Assembly: GCA_009837445.1 (NCBI GenBank)
Contig: VXTM01000009.1
Location: forward strand, 62,001-126,000
Direction: 5' to 3'
From: Acidimicrobiaceae bacterium
GTDB taxonomy: Bacteria; Actinomycetota; Acidimicrobiia; Acidimicrobiales; Aldehydirespiratoraceae
Length of the DNA: 64,000 bases
Every line of letters begins with the position of its first letter. Positions within the stretch are counted from its first letter, which is position 1. The position numbers and the translations under genes are program-made. Below, piece after piece: positions 36,027-45,763 of this stretch. The notes beneath the pieces were generated by a model that did no database searches, was not told the origin of the DNA, and was given only the letters and a program-made list of their open reading frames with translations.

Positions 36027-37511
36027 CTATCCGACTCGAGCGGCGCTGAGCGCGGCTCGGGCAGCTCGCGGCCCGGACAACCCGGCCGACTCCGCCGCCG
36101 CAACCCGCGGCTCGGACAACCCGGCCGACTCCGCCGGCGCGGCCCTGCTCCGGCTGGGGGCCAGCCCCGCTCGGGCGTCGTTGAGCGCGGCTCGAGCGGC
36201 TCGGTGTCCGGACCGCCCGGCCGGTTCGGCCGGCGCCGCTCGCGCACCGCGGTCGCGGGATCGACCTGGCGTGTCGGCATCCGTGTCTGGGGCCGGGGCG
36301 GCCGCGGCGAACAGCGGCACCGCCTCGGGTATGCGAGCCGGGCCGTGATGGACCCGGTCGGGGGGCTTGATGGTGCGCAATCCGTCACCCCGACTCGTGA
36401 TCTGCCAGCCGTGCTCGTGGACCTTGTCGTGGCAGCCCCAGCACAGCGGCAGCAAGTTGTCGAGGTCCGTGCAGCCACCCAGCGCGAACGGGTCCATGTG
36501 GTGGGCCTGGATCTTGAGCCTGTCGGGCTCGCCGCACCCCGCGCAGCCGCCGTAGAGCGAGAGGAGCGCCTGGAACTGCGAGTCAGTGGCCCGCCGGACG
36601 TTCCGGCCCTTCCACATGGGTACGCCCTTGGAGCTGAGCACCAGCGCGAACCACGACGACCCGCAAGCCAGCCGCTCAACCACCGATGAGGGGAGCGGTT
36701 CGCCGTCAGCGGTAGCCACCATCAGCTTCTCGGCATCAGCATCCAGCCGCGCCACCAGCGCAATATCAGCGAACGGCCGGCCATCGCCCGCGGTGGTGCT
36801 CCCGGCAGTGAGGTTGTCGAGGGCGTCGGCCATGCACTGCTCGGGAGTGGGCCGTCGCCCGGTGCCGAACTCCTGCCTGTGGGCGTCCCGGAGCCAGCGG
36901 GCCTCCCGGTTGAGCCGGTTGGCGATGCGACGACCGGTGACGGGGTCGAACTGGCCGCTCAGGTGCATCATCCCGTCGTCTCCGTCCCACATGCGCACGC
37001 TTCGACGGGCCCGCTGGCGGCGATACTCGGACTCGCCGCCGTCGCCCTGGCGGTCTGCGGCCCAGCGTCTGGCCTCCTTGGCGAAGCGCTCCGGCGACAG
37101 CGACTCGGCCTTGGACAGTAGATCCGGGTCGCGCTCGACGTCCTCGGCGCTGGTCTTCTTGAGCGCCTCGGCCAGCCGCCTCGCGTTAGCAGGCGCGACC
37201 CGGCCAGACTCGACCGCGTCCCGCACCGCGGGCGCAGCCGCTATCGCCTGTGCGGTGCTGATGTGCCCGAACGCTTCCTGGCGGGACGCCCCCGTGGTCT
37301 CGGCGAGCACATGGGTGCCGCCGTCGCCGTGGCCGCGGCTGGCCGCCACAGCCGACGCCGCAAACGCCTGGACTGCGTCGAACTTGCCCCGCACCGGACG
37401 CGTCGCAGCAAGCACCGAGACCAGTTCCTCCGAGGACGCCCGACCGCGGCGCAGTTCAGCCAGCAGTTCTGAGACCGCCGCCTCGACCCGCTCGACCAGT
37501 TCGATCACCAT
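36027..37511 (-). CDS. DUF222-HNH endonuclease-like protein
   Basis: A 494-residue protein of the actinobacterial 13E12-repeat/DUF222 type. DUF222 spans about 1-300. An HNH nuclease follows with GGCAGCGEPDRLKIQAHHM and LDNLLPLCWGCHDKVHE, containing the metal-binding Cys pairs and catalytic His. The C-terminal 100 residues are low-complexity Ala/Arg/Pro with an in-frame 13-residue repeat (AESAGLS). Such genes are often multi-copy in actinobacterial genomes, and the function is unclear. ATG at 37511 is used, as a strong promoter ends just before it. Confidence 0.9.
   Translation of the reverse strand: MVIELVERVEAAVSELLAELRRGRASSEELVSVLAATRPVRGKFDAVQAFAASAVAASRGHGDGGTHVLAETTGASRQEAFGHISTAQAIAAAPAVRDAVESGRVAPANARRLAEALKKTSAEDVERDPDLLSKAESLSPERFAKEARRWAADRQGDGGESEYRRQRARRSVRMWDGDDGMMHLSGQFDPVTGRRIANRLNREARWLRDAHRQEFGTGRRPTPEQCMADALDNLTAGSTTAGDGRPFADIALVARLDADAEKLMVATADGEPLPSSVVERLACGSSWFALVLSSKGVPMWKGRNVRRATDSQFQALLSLYGGCAGCGEPDRLKIQAHHMDPFALGGCTDLDNLLPLCWGCHDKVHEHGWQITSRGDGLRTIKPPDRVHHGPARIPEAVPLFAAAAPAPDTDADTPGRSRDRGARAAPAEPAGRSGHRAARAALNDARAGLAPSRSRAAPAESAGLSEPRVAAAESAGLSGPRAARAALSAARVG
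36074..36136. repeat. Tandem 24-bp in-frame repeat in the HNH gene 3' end
   Basis: Two identical 24-bp units (CGGACAACCCGGCCGACTCC...) at 36074-36097 and 36113-36136 are offset by 39 bp, so they keep reading frame and encode a repeated AESAGLS stretch. Similar degenerate units follow up to about 36240. Confidence 0.75.
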
Positions 37512-37517
37512 GGAGCC

Positions 37518-37547
37518 AGTATCGCACACCCTTGTGACACTTGTCAA
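37518..37547 (-). promoter_or_regulatory. SigA-like promoter for the DUF222-HNH gene, probably leaderless
   Basis: On the minus strand TTGACA (37547-37542) and GATACT (37523-37518) are separated by 18 nt. The -10 box ends 6 nt before the ATG at 37511, so the transcript would begin at or very near the start codon. The rest of the 37548-37737 divergent gap holds AT-rich sequence and two GTAGCCGCC copies (about 37645 and 37685) but no gene. Confidence 0.5.
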
Positions 37548-37737
37548 GCATTTTCATTAATTTTCCCTTATCTAAGGGGGCCTCCCGTTGATTCCGCTCG
37601 CCAAAGGCGGGCGTGCTACCACACTGGCTGGCAAACAGCCCGGTTGTAGCCGCCTACCGAGCCGCCATATCTCGCAACTGACGCTGTAGCCGCCGTTATC
37701 GATCACAGCGTGACCCGACGGCATACGATGCCCGCCG

Positions 37738-40590
37738 GTGCCTTCCGCTGACGCCTCCGACCCGTCGTCGAAGTATCTCGATCCAGAGCAGCGCGCTCGG
37801 ATGGAGATCGATGAGCAGCTCGCGGCGTGCGGGTGGGTGGTGCAGGACTACAAGCACGCTGCGGTGGCCACCGCGCAGGGCGTGGCGGTGCGGGAGGTGC
37901 CGACCGGCGCCGGCCCGGCCGACTACGTGCTGTTCGTAGATCGCCAGGCCGTCGGGGTGATCGAGGCCAAGAAGGCGGGCAGCACTCTCACCGGTGTGGA
38001 GCCCCAGACCCGCAAGTACCAGGTCTCCTCTCCCGACTGGTTGCCCGCGTTCGAGGTGGACGGGGCGCTGCCGTTCGGTTACGAGTCAACCGGCGCCGAG
38101 ACCCGCTTCACTTGTGGGCTCGACCCGGTTCCGGCCAGCCGGCGGGTGTTCACGTTCCACCGCCCCGAGGCGCTGGCCCACTGGGTTGACGAGCATGTGC
38201 GGCTGGGCGACTACAGCACTCTGCGAGCTGGCCTGCCACTGCTGCCTGAACTGGAACCCGAAGCGCCCGGGCTGTGGCCGGCGCAGGCCGAGGCGATCCG
38301 CAACCTGGAGGAGTCGCTGCGGGAGAACCGTCCTCGGGCACTCATCCAGATGGCCACCGGAGCGGGCAAGACGTTCACCGCCGCCAACGTCTGCTACCGG
38401 CTGGTGCGCCATGCCGGTGCCCGGCGGATCCTGTTCCTGGTGGACCGGGCCAACCTCGGCCGCCAGGCGGTCCGGGAGTTCGAGGACTTCACCGTTCCCG
38501 ACGACCGCCGCAAGTTCACCGAGTTGTACAACGTCCGCCGGCTCGCGACCTCACGGCTGGATATAGCCGACGAGACGGCCACCAAGGTGCATGTGTCCAC
38601 CATTCAGCGGCTGTATTCGATCCTGCGGGGCGACGACGACTACGACGAGAGCCTCGACGAGCAGACCGGTTTCGAGACAGCGCCCGACCAGCCGGTCGAA
38701 GTGTCCTACAACCCGAAGGTGCCGATCGAGTTCTACGACTTGATCATCATCGACGAGTGCCACCGCTCGATCTACGGGGTGTGGCGCCAGGTGCTGGAGT
38801 ACTTCGACGCCTTCCTGGTGGGGCTCACGGCCACGCCGGGCATCCAGACCTTCGCCTTCTTCGATCAGAACATGGTGATGGAGTACGGCCACGAGCAGGC
38901 GGTGGCCGACCGGGTGAACGTGGACTTCGACGTGTTCCGCATCCGCACCGAGCTCACCGAGTCCGGCGGCACGGTCCCGGCCGACTTCGTGACCGAGTTC
39001 CGCGACCGCGAGACCCGCCGACTCCGCCTGGAGAAGGTCGACGAGGACATCGACTACAACGCGGCCGAACTGGACCGCAAGGTGGTGGCCCTCGACCAGA
39101 TCCGCACCGTCGTGCGCACCCTGCGCGAGTCGCTGCCGGCGATCTTCGATGACCGTGAGCGCCGCGACGACGGCCTGCTCAAGCACATTCCGAAGACGTT
39201 GATCTTCGCCAAGGACGACAGCCACGCCGACGACATCGTCCAGGTCGTGCGCCAGGAGTTCGGATTGAGCAACGAGGGCGCGGTGAAGATCACCTACAAG
39301 TCCGGCGACTCAGGCAACAAGCCCGAGGATCTGCTCCAGTCGTTCCGCACCAACTACCCGACACGCATCGCAGTGACGGTGGACATGATCGCCACCGGCA
39401 CCGACGTGAAGCCCATCGAGTGCGTGGTGTTCATGCGCATGGTGCGCAGCCGCAACTTCTTCGAGCAGATGAAGGGCCGGGGCGTGCGGGTGATCGACAA
39501 CAACGACCTGCGGGCCGTAACGCCCGACGCCAAGGTCAAGGACCGTTTCGTGATCGTGGACGCGGTAGGCGTGACCGACGCCGGCTTGCATGACACGGTG
39601 CCGCTTGAGCGCAAGAAGGGCGTCAGCTTCGACCGGCTGCTGAACCAGATCGGCGTCGGCTCCACGGATGAGTCGGTCGTGTCGTCGGTGGCGTCGCGCC
39701 TGGCCCGCCTGAACCGCCGAATCACTGCGGAGGACCGGGCCGCCGTCGAGAAGGTCGCCGGGATCGGACTGGACGACTTGGTCCGCCAGATCACCGATGC
39801 ACTGGATCCCGACCGCCAACACACCGAGGCCGTAGCCGAGACCGGAACCGACGACCCCACCCCCGAACAGGTGAAGGCCACTGCCGAGCGCCTGATCACA
39901 GAGGCAGTGCAGCCAATCGCCGGCAACGCCCAACTACGGGAGAAGCTCATCGACATCCGCCGCAGCTACGAGCAGGTGATGGACACCGCGTCGAAGGACA
40001 AGGTGATCTCCGGCGAATACTCGAAAGACGCTGCCGACCGAGCCCGAGCTCAGACCGAGTCGTTCCGCCAGTTCATCGAGGACCACAAGGACGAGATCAC
40101 GGCCCTCCAGGTCCTCTACAGCCAGCCCTACGGAGGCGGGCTCACCTACACCGACATCAGGGAACTAGCCGAAGCCATAGGCCGACCACCTCACCGCTGG
40201 ACCCCGGAGGCGCTGTGGCAGACCTACGAGACCCTCGACGCCTCCAAGGTCAGAGGCTCAGGCCACCGAGTCAGTACCGACCTAGTCAGCCTCGTCCGCC
40301 ACACCCTCGGCCACACCGACGAACTCATCGCCTACCCCGACCTAGTCAACGAACGCTTCGAGGCATGGCTCCACCAGCAACAGCAAGCCCTGGGCCGCCA
40401 CTTCACCGACGAACAGACCGCCTACCTCCACCTCATCAAGGAACACATCGCCGCCAGCCTCACCGTCGCCCCGGCAGACCTCCAGAACCCACCTTTCAGC
40501 ACCCACGGCGGCCTCGGCCGTGCCCGCCAACTCTTCGGCAACGACCTGAACCCCCTCCTCGAGGAACTAACCCTCGCCCTAGCGGCATGA
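37738..40590 (+). CDS. hsdR: Type I restriction enzyme, HsdR subunit
   Basis: A 950-residue motor/nuclease subunit. The N-terminal PD-(D/E)xK nuclease has Asp62 and the EAK pair Glu76/Lys78 (GVIEAKKAG). The SF2 motor has Walker A ATGAGKT (206-212), DECH (339-342), motif III LTATP and motif VI QMKGRGVRV. The C-terminal region would bind the methylase core. The start is GTG 37738. The stop overlaps the hsdS start by 4 bp. It cleaves unmodified DNA after ATP-driven translocation. Confidence 0.95.
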   Translation: MPSADASDPSSKYLDPEQRARMEIDEQLAACGWVVQDYKHAAVATAQGVAVREVPTGAGPADYVLFVDRQAVGVIEAKKAGSTLTGVEPQTRKYQVSSPDWLPAFEVDGALPFGYESTGAETRFTCGLDPVPASRRVFTFHRPEALAHWVDEHVRLGDYSTLRAGLPLLPELEPEAPGLWPAQAEAIRNLEESLRENRPRALIQMATGAGKTFTAANVCYRLVRHAGARRILFLVDRANLGRQAVREFEDFTVPDDRRKFTELYNVRRLATSRLDIADETATKVHVSTIQRLYSILRGDDDYDESLDEQTGFETAPDQPVEVSYNPKVPIEFYDLIIIDECHRSIYGVWRQVLEYFDAFLVGLTATPGIQTFAFFDQNMVMEYGHEQAVADRVNVDFDVFRIRTELTESGGTVPADFVTEFRDRETRRLRLEKVDEDIDYNAAELDRKVVALDQIRTVVRTLRESLPAIFDDRERRDDGLLKHIPKTLIFAKDDSHADDIVQVVRQEFGLSNEGAVKITYKSGDSGNKPEDLLQSFRTNYPTRIAVTVDMIATGTDVKPIECVVFMRMVRSRNFFEQMKGRGVRVIDNNDLRAVTPDAKVKDRFVIVDAVGVTDAGLHDTVPLERKKGVSFDRLLNQIGVGSTDESVVSSVASRLARLNRRITAEDRAAVEKVAGIGLDDLVRQITDALDPDRQHTEAVAETGTDDPTPEQVKATAERLITEAVQPIAGNAQLREKLIDIRRSYEQVMDTASKDKVISGEYSKDAADRARAQTESFRQFIEDHKDEITALQVLYSQPYGGGLTYTDIRELAEAIGRPPHRWTPEALWQTYETLDASKVRGSGHRVSTDLVSLVRHTLGHTDELIAYPDLVNERFEAWLHQQQQALGRHFTDEQTAYLHLIKEHIAASLTVAPADLQNPPFSTHGGLGRARQLFGNDLNPLLEELTLALAA

Positions 40591-41897
40591 CGGAGGAGCT
40601 TCCCCCGAATTGGGCACGAACTTCGCTCGGCAGCATCTGCGTCCCGGTTCGCAAGACGGATCCTCGCGCTTGCCCCGATCTGGAGTTCGAATACATAGAC
40701 ATCGGTGGCGTCTCGCCAGGTAGCGGGCGCATACAAGCGACCAAGTCTCTCAAGGGTTCTGATGCGCCTTCGCGGGCACGACAAGTGGTGCATGCGGGGG
40801 ACATAGTCCTGAGCACTGTTCGGACCTATCAGCGCAAGACCGCAATCGTCTCGGCTGAACTACACGGCGCAATCGCCTCGACAGGCTTCTCTGTGCTCCG
40901 CCCTGCTCCTGGAGTCGACTCCCGATTCGTGCTCTATCGACTCCTCAGCCAGGAATTCGTGAGTCAACTGAGTCCGCAGCAGACAGGTACTAGTTACCCC
41001 GCTGTTCGAGACAAGGATGTTCGGGCGATGAGCATCTCGATAGCTCCTAGCGCCGAGCAGGAGCGGATCGTCGCTGCTATCGAGGAACACTTCTCCCGCC
41101 TCGATGCCGCGGACGACTCCATGGCAGCGCCTTCACTCCGCGCGGCGCAGCTCTTGGAGAGCGCGCTTCAGGCTGAACTCAGGACCGCCAAGCTGCACAG
41201 TCAGCCGCTGAGCGACTTCTTGACAGAGCAGTTGGCCAACGGACGCTCCGTGCCGACCGCCGCGGAGTACGGACTCCCGGTGCTGCGTCTTACCTGCCTC
41301 AAGAACGGATGGGTCGACACCTCAGAGAGCAAACAGGGGAACTTCGGTGAGATCGATCACAGGCGATACCAAGTGGAGTCGGGTGATTTCCTGATATCAC
41401 GAGGTAATGGATCACTCCACCTTGTGGGCATCGGCGGGCTCGTTCCCCATGGCGCCCATTCCGTTGCGTATCCGGACACATTGATCCGCGCAAGAGTGGA
41501 CCCATCACGGCTGCGCCCCGAGTTCCTGAGTCTGATCTGGAATAGCCGGATCATTAGACGACAGCTGGAGTCGCAGGCAAGAACGACCGCAGGCATCTAC
41601 AAGGTCAACCAGTCCATGATCGGCAACGTTCTCCTGCCCGCTCCATCTCCAGGCGTCCAGGATCGCATCACCCGGAGACTCGAGTTGGTGCGACAGACCA
41701 TCCTCCAACTAGACGCGGGAGTCGATCGATATCACCTGCGGTCGGCATCCCTGCGGCGGTCGATCCTCTCAACTGCGTTCTCAGGGCGGTTGGTGCCTCA
41801 GAATCCAGACGACGAGCCCGCATCCGTCCTACTGAAACGCATCGCAGCCTCTCAGACGACCGAACCGAAGCGACGAGGGCCAAGACATGACCAGTGA
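40587..41897 (+). CDS. hsdS: Type I restriction enzyme, specificity subunit HsdS
   Basis: A 436-residue specificity subunit with two target-recognition halves. Each ends in the conserved helical spacer: AEQERIVAAIEEHFSRLDAA near residue 155 and QDRITRRLELVRQTILQLDAG near 370. The C-terminal SILSTAFSGRLVPQNPDDEPA is typical. The recognition sequence cannot be inferred. It overlaps hsdR by 4 bp and hsdM by 11 bp. The order R-S-M is unusual; M-S-R or R-M-S is more familiar. Confidence 0.95.
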   Translation: MTEELPPNWARTSLGSICVPVRKTDPRACPDLEFEYIDIGGVSPGSGRIQATKSLKGSDAPSRARQVVHAGDIVLSTVRTYQRKTAIVSAELHGAIASTGFSVLRPAPGVDSRFVLYRLLSQEFVSQLSPQQTGTSYPAVRDKDVRAMSISIAPSAEQERIVAAIEEHFSRLDAADDSMAAPSLRAAQLLESALQAELRTAKLHSQPLSDFLTEQLANGRSVPTAAEYGLPVLRLTCLKNGWVDTSESKQGNFGEIDHRRYQVESGDFLISRGNGSLHLVGIGGLVPHGAHSVAYPDTLIRARVDPSRLRPEFLSLIWNSRIIRRQLESQARTTAGIYKVNQSMIGNVLLPAPSPGVQDRITRRLELVRQTILQLDAGVDRYHLRSASLRRSILSTAFSGRLVPQNPDDEPASVLLKRIAASQTTEPKRRGPRHDQ

Positions 41898-43344
41898 CCC
41901 GAGGACGCTTGTGCCGAGACTGTGGGAATACTGCGACAGGCTGCGCGACGACGGCCTGTCCTACGGCGACTACATCGAGCAGCTCACCTATCTGCTGTTC
42001 CTCAAGATGGCCGACGAGCAGCACGAACTGCTGGGCGGCCAGCGGGTCGTGCCCATCGAATACGACTGGCAGTCGCTGCTCGCCCGGTCGGGGGCCGAAC
42101 TCGAAGCCCACTACAGCAAGACCCTCTCGGAGTTGGGCGCGGGCAACGACATGTTAGGCGTGGTCTTTCACAAGGCCCGCAATCGGATCCAGACCCCGGC
42201 CAAGCTGGAGCAGCTCATCAAGGACTTCATCGACAAGCACGAGTGGCTCAGCTACGACGCTGATGTCAAGGGCGCCGCGTATGAGGGCCTGATCGAGAAG
42301 ACCGCCCAGGAGGGTGCTCGAGGCGCGGGCCAGTACTTCACGCCGCGGGCGCTAATCTCCGCGATCGTCGATGTGATGCTGCCGGAGGCCGGAGATCGCA
42401 TCTGCGATCCGGCCTGTGGCACCGGCGGGTTCTTCTTGGGCGCCTACCGCTCAATCATCGACCGGTACACGCCGCTGGAGCGCGACCAGGTGGCCCACCT
42501 GCGCTCCGGCGCGTTCACCGGCTGGGAGATCGCCGATCTGCCGGCTCGGCTGTGCGCCATGAACCTGCTGCTGCACGGCATTGAGAGCCCCGAATCAGAC
42601 TCGCCGGTCCATGTGGACGACGCCTTGCGTTCTGATCCCGGCGAGCGCTTCGACATGGTGCTGACCAACCCGCCGTTCGGCCGGTCCTCGTCGGGCAGCT
42701 ACGAGCGGGAGGACTTCTGGGCAACCACCCGCAACAAACAACTCAACTTCGTGCAGCACGTCGTCGGCCTGCTCAAGGTCGGCGGAACCGCCGCGGTGGT
42801 GGTACCCGACAACGTGCTGTTCGAAGCCGGTGCGGGAGAAACTATCCGTCGGCGCCTGCTGCACGACTGCGAGGTCCACACCCTGCTTCGCCTTCCCACG
42901 GGCATCTTCTATGCCCAGGGAGTGAAGGCCAACGTGCTGTTCTTCCGTCGCCGTGAGGGCGCAGAGCAGGCCTGGACCCGAGAGCTATGGGTCTACGACC
43001 TGCGCACCAACAAGCACTTCACGCTGAAACAGAATCCGTTGACCAAGGCCGGCCTCGACGACTTCGTGGCCTGCTACAACCCGGCTGACCGCCACCAGCG
43101 CCAGGAGTCGGAGCGCTTCAAGCGTTACACCTACGACGAACTCATCGCCCGCGACAAGGTAAGCCTCGACCTCTTCTGGCTCCGCGACGACAGCCTGGAG
43201 GACATCGACAACCTCGCACCCCCAGCCGTCCTGGCCGCTGAGATAGCCGAAGACCTCCAATCCGCCCTAGCCGAAATCCAAGCCCTCACCGAATCCCTCT
43301 CTACCACAGGCGACGCGGCGTCAGACACGAGAGCTGTTCGGTGA
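41887..43344 (+). CDS. hsdM: Type I modification methylase HsdM
   Basis: A 485-residue N6-adenine methyltransferase. The helical N-terminus (YIEQLTYLLFLKMADE) precedes QYFTPRALISAIV, the SAM motif DPACGTGGF (174-182) and the catalytic NPPF (261-264). With HsdS it methylates the host site. The C-terminal tail (ending EIQALTESLSTTG) has a decayed copy about 3.3 kb downstream at 46534-46694. The gene ends the hsdRSM operon. Confidence 0.95.
   Translation: MTSDPRTLVPRLWEYCDRLRDDGLSYGDYIEQLTYLLFLKMADEQHELLGGQRVVPIEYDWQSLLARSGAELEAHYSKTLSELGAGNDMLGVVFHKARNRIQTPAKLEQLIKDFIDKHEWLSYDADVKGAAYEGLIEKTAQEGARGAGQYFTPRALISAIVDVMLPEAGDRICDPACGTGGFFLGAYRSIIDRYTPLERDQVAHLRSGAFTGWEIADLPARLCAMNLLLHGIESPESDSPVHVDDALRSDPGERFDMVLTNPPFGRSSSGSYEREDFWATTRNKQLNFVQHVVGLLKVGGTAAVVVPDNVLFEAGAGETIRRRLLHDCEVHTLLRLPTGIFYAQGVKANVLFFRRREGAEQAWTRELWVYDLRTNKHFTLKQNPLTKAGLDDFVACYNPADRHQRQESERFKRYTYDELIARDKVSLDLFWLRDDSLEDIDNLAPPAVLAAEIAEDLQSALAEIQALTESLSTTGDAASDTRAVR
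43277..43292 (+). repeat. 16-bp direct repeat in the hsdM 3' end (partner at 46639-46654)
   Basis: The sequence TCCAAGCCCTCACCGA is found exactly at 43277-43292 (in hsdM) and at 46639-46654 (in the hsdM remnant), in the same orientation. The copies lie within a longer diverged similarity, so they come from duplication or recombination of hsdM tails. They bracket the AT-rich DUF2971/ubiquitin-like segment. Confidence 0.7.
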
Positions 43345-43365
43345 CACCTTTGAGCGGAGAGTCCA

Positions 43366-44325
43366 TTGACAAGTAGGGATGCCGACCTTGATCGCCTCAA
43401 GAGGCTGATCGAGGCCGCGCAGCACAATTATGATCAGACTGGTGACACGTTCCGTGTCGCACAATTCATGGAGAGCTTCATCCTGCCAGCGGCAGCTGAT
43501 CTACTCCACACGATTGTCGGCCATCGTCATGTGCTAGCAAAGTCACAAGAACGCGTCGTTCACTACACGAGCGTGTCAAGCTTGTTCTCGATGTTCGCGA
43601 ATGAGAGGATGAGGTTGTATGACTCAGACAACTCTAACGACCCCGGTGAAGGCAAGTACTTTGATCAACACTCTCAATGGCTATCCGACTATAGCTGGCT
43701 TGATACCGCAACACCAATGCCAGTCTACATTGCATCATTCGTCCTTTCAGATCTGAGCGAGGGTGACCGATCATGTAGCGATGATCTTGTATACTGGCGT
43801 ACTTATGGCGACTCTGGTCGCGGATGCTCCATCGAATTCTTTTCTTCCTCACGAGATCTCCAGAAGGTCCTCTATGGTCAACATGAAGTCGAAGCCACCG
43901 CCGAGAGCCTGCGAGAATTTCTTAGTCAAGTTGACCCGTTCGTCGAGCCCTCATCACCAATAGGTGCCCGGTTGGCTGACCTGGTAGCTGAAGCATTGAA
44001 TTCAATTCGTCATCTATACAAGTCAGAAGATTATGAGTATGAGCATGAGTGTAGACTCGTGGTCCTAAAGCAGCAACAGTCCCTTGCGAACATTCACATA
44101 GACTCCGATCAAGCGCACGGCGGATTCTCAGTTAGACACTATTGCTATGATGATCGCCTGAAGCTGAGAGGCATGCTGGATGCTACAGGATCGACAATTA
44201 CGATTGGGCCTGCTGCAACGTCCCAAGAAGCCCTTGAACGAACGATGCGAGTAGCGCTCGAGAAGCTTGGCATCTATTCTGGGGCTTCTATCAAGTTCTC
44301 CCGAATATCCTATCGAAGAAACTAG
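43366..44325 (+). CDS. DUF2971-family protein
   Basis: A 319-residue protein with the DUF2971 pattern: VVHYTSVSSLFSMFANERMRL (near 64-84), then NSNDPGEGKYF, and SDDLVYWRTYGDSGRGCSIEF. DUF2971 proteins are frequent in defence islands and are often of unknown activity. The start is TTG 43366 after GAGCGGAGAG; other starts are possible. The gene is AT-richer than hsdM, and its last 35 bp overlap the 3' end of the convergent JAB-E1 gene. A role in the neighbouring defence genes is likely but unproven. Confidence 0.8.
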   Translation: MTSRDADLDRLKRLIEAAQHNYDQTGDTFRVAQFMESFILPAAADLLHTIVGHRHVLAKSQERVVHYTSVSSLFSMFANERMRLYDSDNSNDPGEGKYFDQHSQWLSDYSWLDTATPMPVYIASFVLSDLSEGDRSCSDDLVYWRTYGDSGRGCSIEFFSSSRDLQKVLYGQHEVEATAESLREFLSQVDPFVEPSSPIGARLADLVAEALNSIRHLYKSEDYEYEHECRLVVLKQQQSLANIHIDSDQAHGGFSVRHYCYDDRLKLRGMLDATGSTITIGPAATSQEALERTMRVALEKLGIYSGASIKFSRISYRRN

Positions 44326-45763
44326 TAAGCCTTGACAATAGAGTCTTGTCGGAGGGTCGCCTATCGCTAGCATCAACGGATGCTGTCAGATAGAATGGAT
44401 GTTCCAAGTCGCCCTTAGCAATGCGGTCTAGGAACGCGCAGAATGGTTCACAGCGTTCTCCATCTATGTATGTCTCACCAGTAACCAGCTGATGGGTTTG
44501 CCCATGAATCTTCTTCCACCAACTGGGAGCCAGGAGATACCGTAGCATCAGATTGACTTCCATCGAAGCAAGGCTCTGGCTAAAAGGAAAGATATTAGCA
44601 CCCGTGCTGGTGCCATCCTCAGGCAGTGCGTTAAGGTAGCTGGGATCATCGAGAGACCCGTCAAGTTCGGTCATAACCATTCCCGTGCTGTACTGTTCGC
44701 TGCATCTCATACACCGGTGATACGGTGTTACCAATTGTGTTCGCCAATGCGCCGAGAAAATACCATCTTGTAGTGGATCAAGTTGAACGGCGATTCCGCC
44801 ATCAATGACCGGAATCAGGTGAGCATTGGCTACATAATTGAGAACATCACGAGGGATCGGTCGATCGACGCAGCTGAAGATGACATCGCACTCCAAGATC
44901 GCTCGATAAGCATCTGCTTCATGTACCGATGTCGCATACGTGAGAACCTGCGGATGTGCTGCTGTGCTATGTTGCCGCATCGCTTTCGCGGCGACGTCGA
45001 CCTTGCGCTGGCCGATGTCACCGATGGTGGCATTGAGTAAGCGATCAAGATTATGCTCTTCTACTTCGTCAGGATCCACCATCGTCACTCGCTCCACGCC
45101 GAGACGCGCTATGGACTCTGCTACGGAGCTTCCGACGCTGCCTAGCCCGACGATACCAATGTGTAGCCGCGAGAGTGTTTGCTGCCCATGCAGTCCCCAT
45201 GTGTCGAATGTGCGCCTAAGTACGTTTCGACGAGGGCCAGGAGATGAAGCATATCGACCAAATTGTACTTCGTATGTTCTTGGTCCAATGATTCGCACCT
45301 TATCACACCAATAGCGCTCAAACGCTTGACCATTGTGTATCCACAAGCGAGCACTCCAATGGCCGTCACTACCAATCGTTAGCCCCAATAGCGGCTGCTC
45401 GGTCGAAGCGGCCGGATAAGCCAGAACATCGCGCTCCGCAACTACATCCGTCGGACTCATTTCCTGCCAACCGGTTCCAGGATGACTGTGCATGAACGCC
45501 AGTCCGGCGTTCATGCGACGAGCGCTTGTGATCGCCCGCGCCATGTAGTCTGGGGTGAAGCTCGTGTTTCCGTGAAGAAGCCGGTCCTCTTCCTGTGGAA
45601 TCAAAACCTCATATATTAGAGCGGTAAGGCGACTCGCTGCTGTCGATGGCCGCCACAAAGCGAAGCAAAGATCTTCCTGAGAATGTCCCACATTGAAGTG
45701 TTGAAGCAGATGCTGCTTAGAGAGACTATGAACTCCATGAGTCAGAGCAACATCGTAGTTCAT
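44291..45763 (-). CDS. JAB peptidase-E1 (ThiF/MoeB-like) fusion of a ubiquitin-like system
   Basis: A 490-residue fusion. The N-terminal JAB/MPN domain has the full zinc-protease signature: Glu52 (VLIP context), His92 and His94 (HSHPG), Ser103 and Asp106 (SPTD). From about residue 200 an E1-like adenylating fold follows, with GIVGLGSVGSS (203-213), Asp230, Asn238/Arg241 (HNLDR), Lys254 and Asp300 (SCVDRP). A CMRC pair (351/354) and Cys438/442 probably bind zinc. No obvious separate catalytic Cys follows the CxxC pair. It would process and adenylate the UBL encoded upstream. Its ATG overlaps the E2-like stop by 4 bp. It is AT-rich and probably acquired. Confidence 0.88.
   Translation of the reverse strand: MNYDVALTHGVHSLSKQHLLQHFNVGHSQEDLCFALWRPSTAASRLTALIYEVLIPQEEDRLLHGNTSFTPDYMARAITSARRMNAGLAFMHSHPGTGWQEMSPTDVVAERDVLAYPAASTEQPLLGLTIGSDGHWSARLWIHNGQAFERYWCDKVRIIGPRTYEVQFGRYASSPGPRRNVLRRTFDTWGLHGQQTLSRLHIGIVGLGSVGSSVAESIARLGVERVTMVDPDEVEEHNLDRLLNATIGDIGQRKVDVAAKAMRQHSTAAHPQVLTYATSVHEADAYRAILECDVIFSCVDRPIPRDVLNYVANAHLIPVIDGGIAVQLDPLQDGIFSAHWRTQLVTPYHRCMRCSEQYSTGMVMTELDGSLDDPSYLNALPEDGTSTGANIFPFSQSLASMEVNLMLRYLLAPSWWKKIHGQTHQLVTGETYIDGERCEPFCAFLDRIAKGDLEHPFYLTASVDASDRRPSDKTLLSRLTSFFDRIFGRT

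Noticed and set aside
37562-37737. Small gene or riboswitch in the hsdR upstream gap
   Set aside because: Short open frames are unsupported; only AT-rich promoter-like DNA and two short GTAGCCGCC copies are visible.
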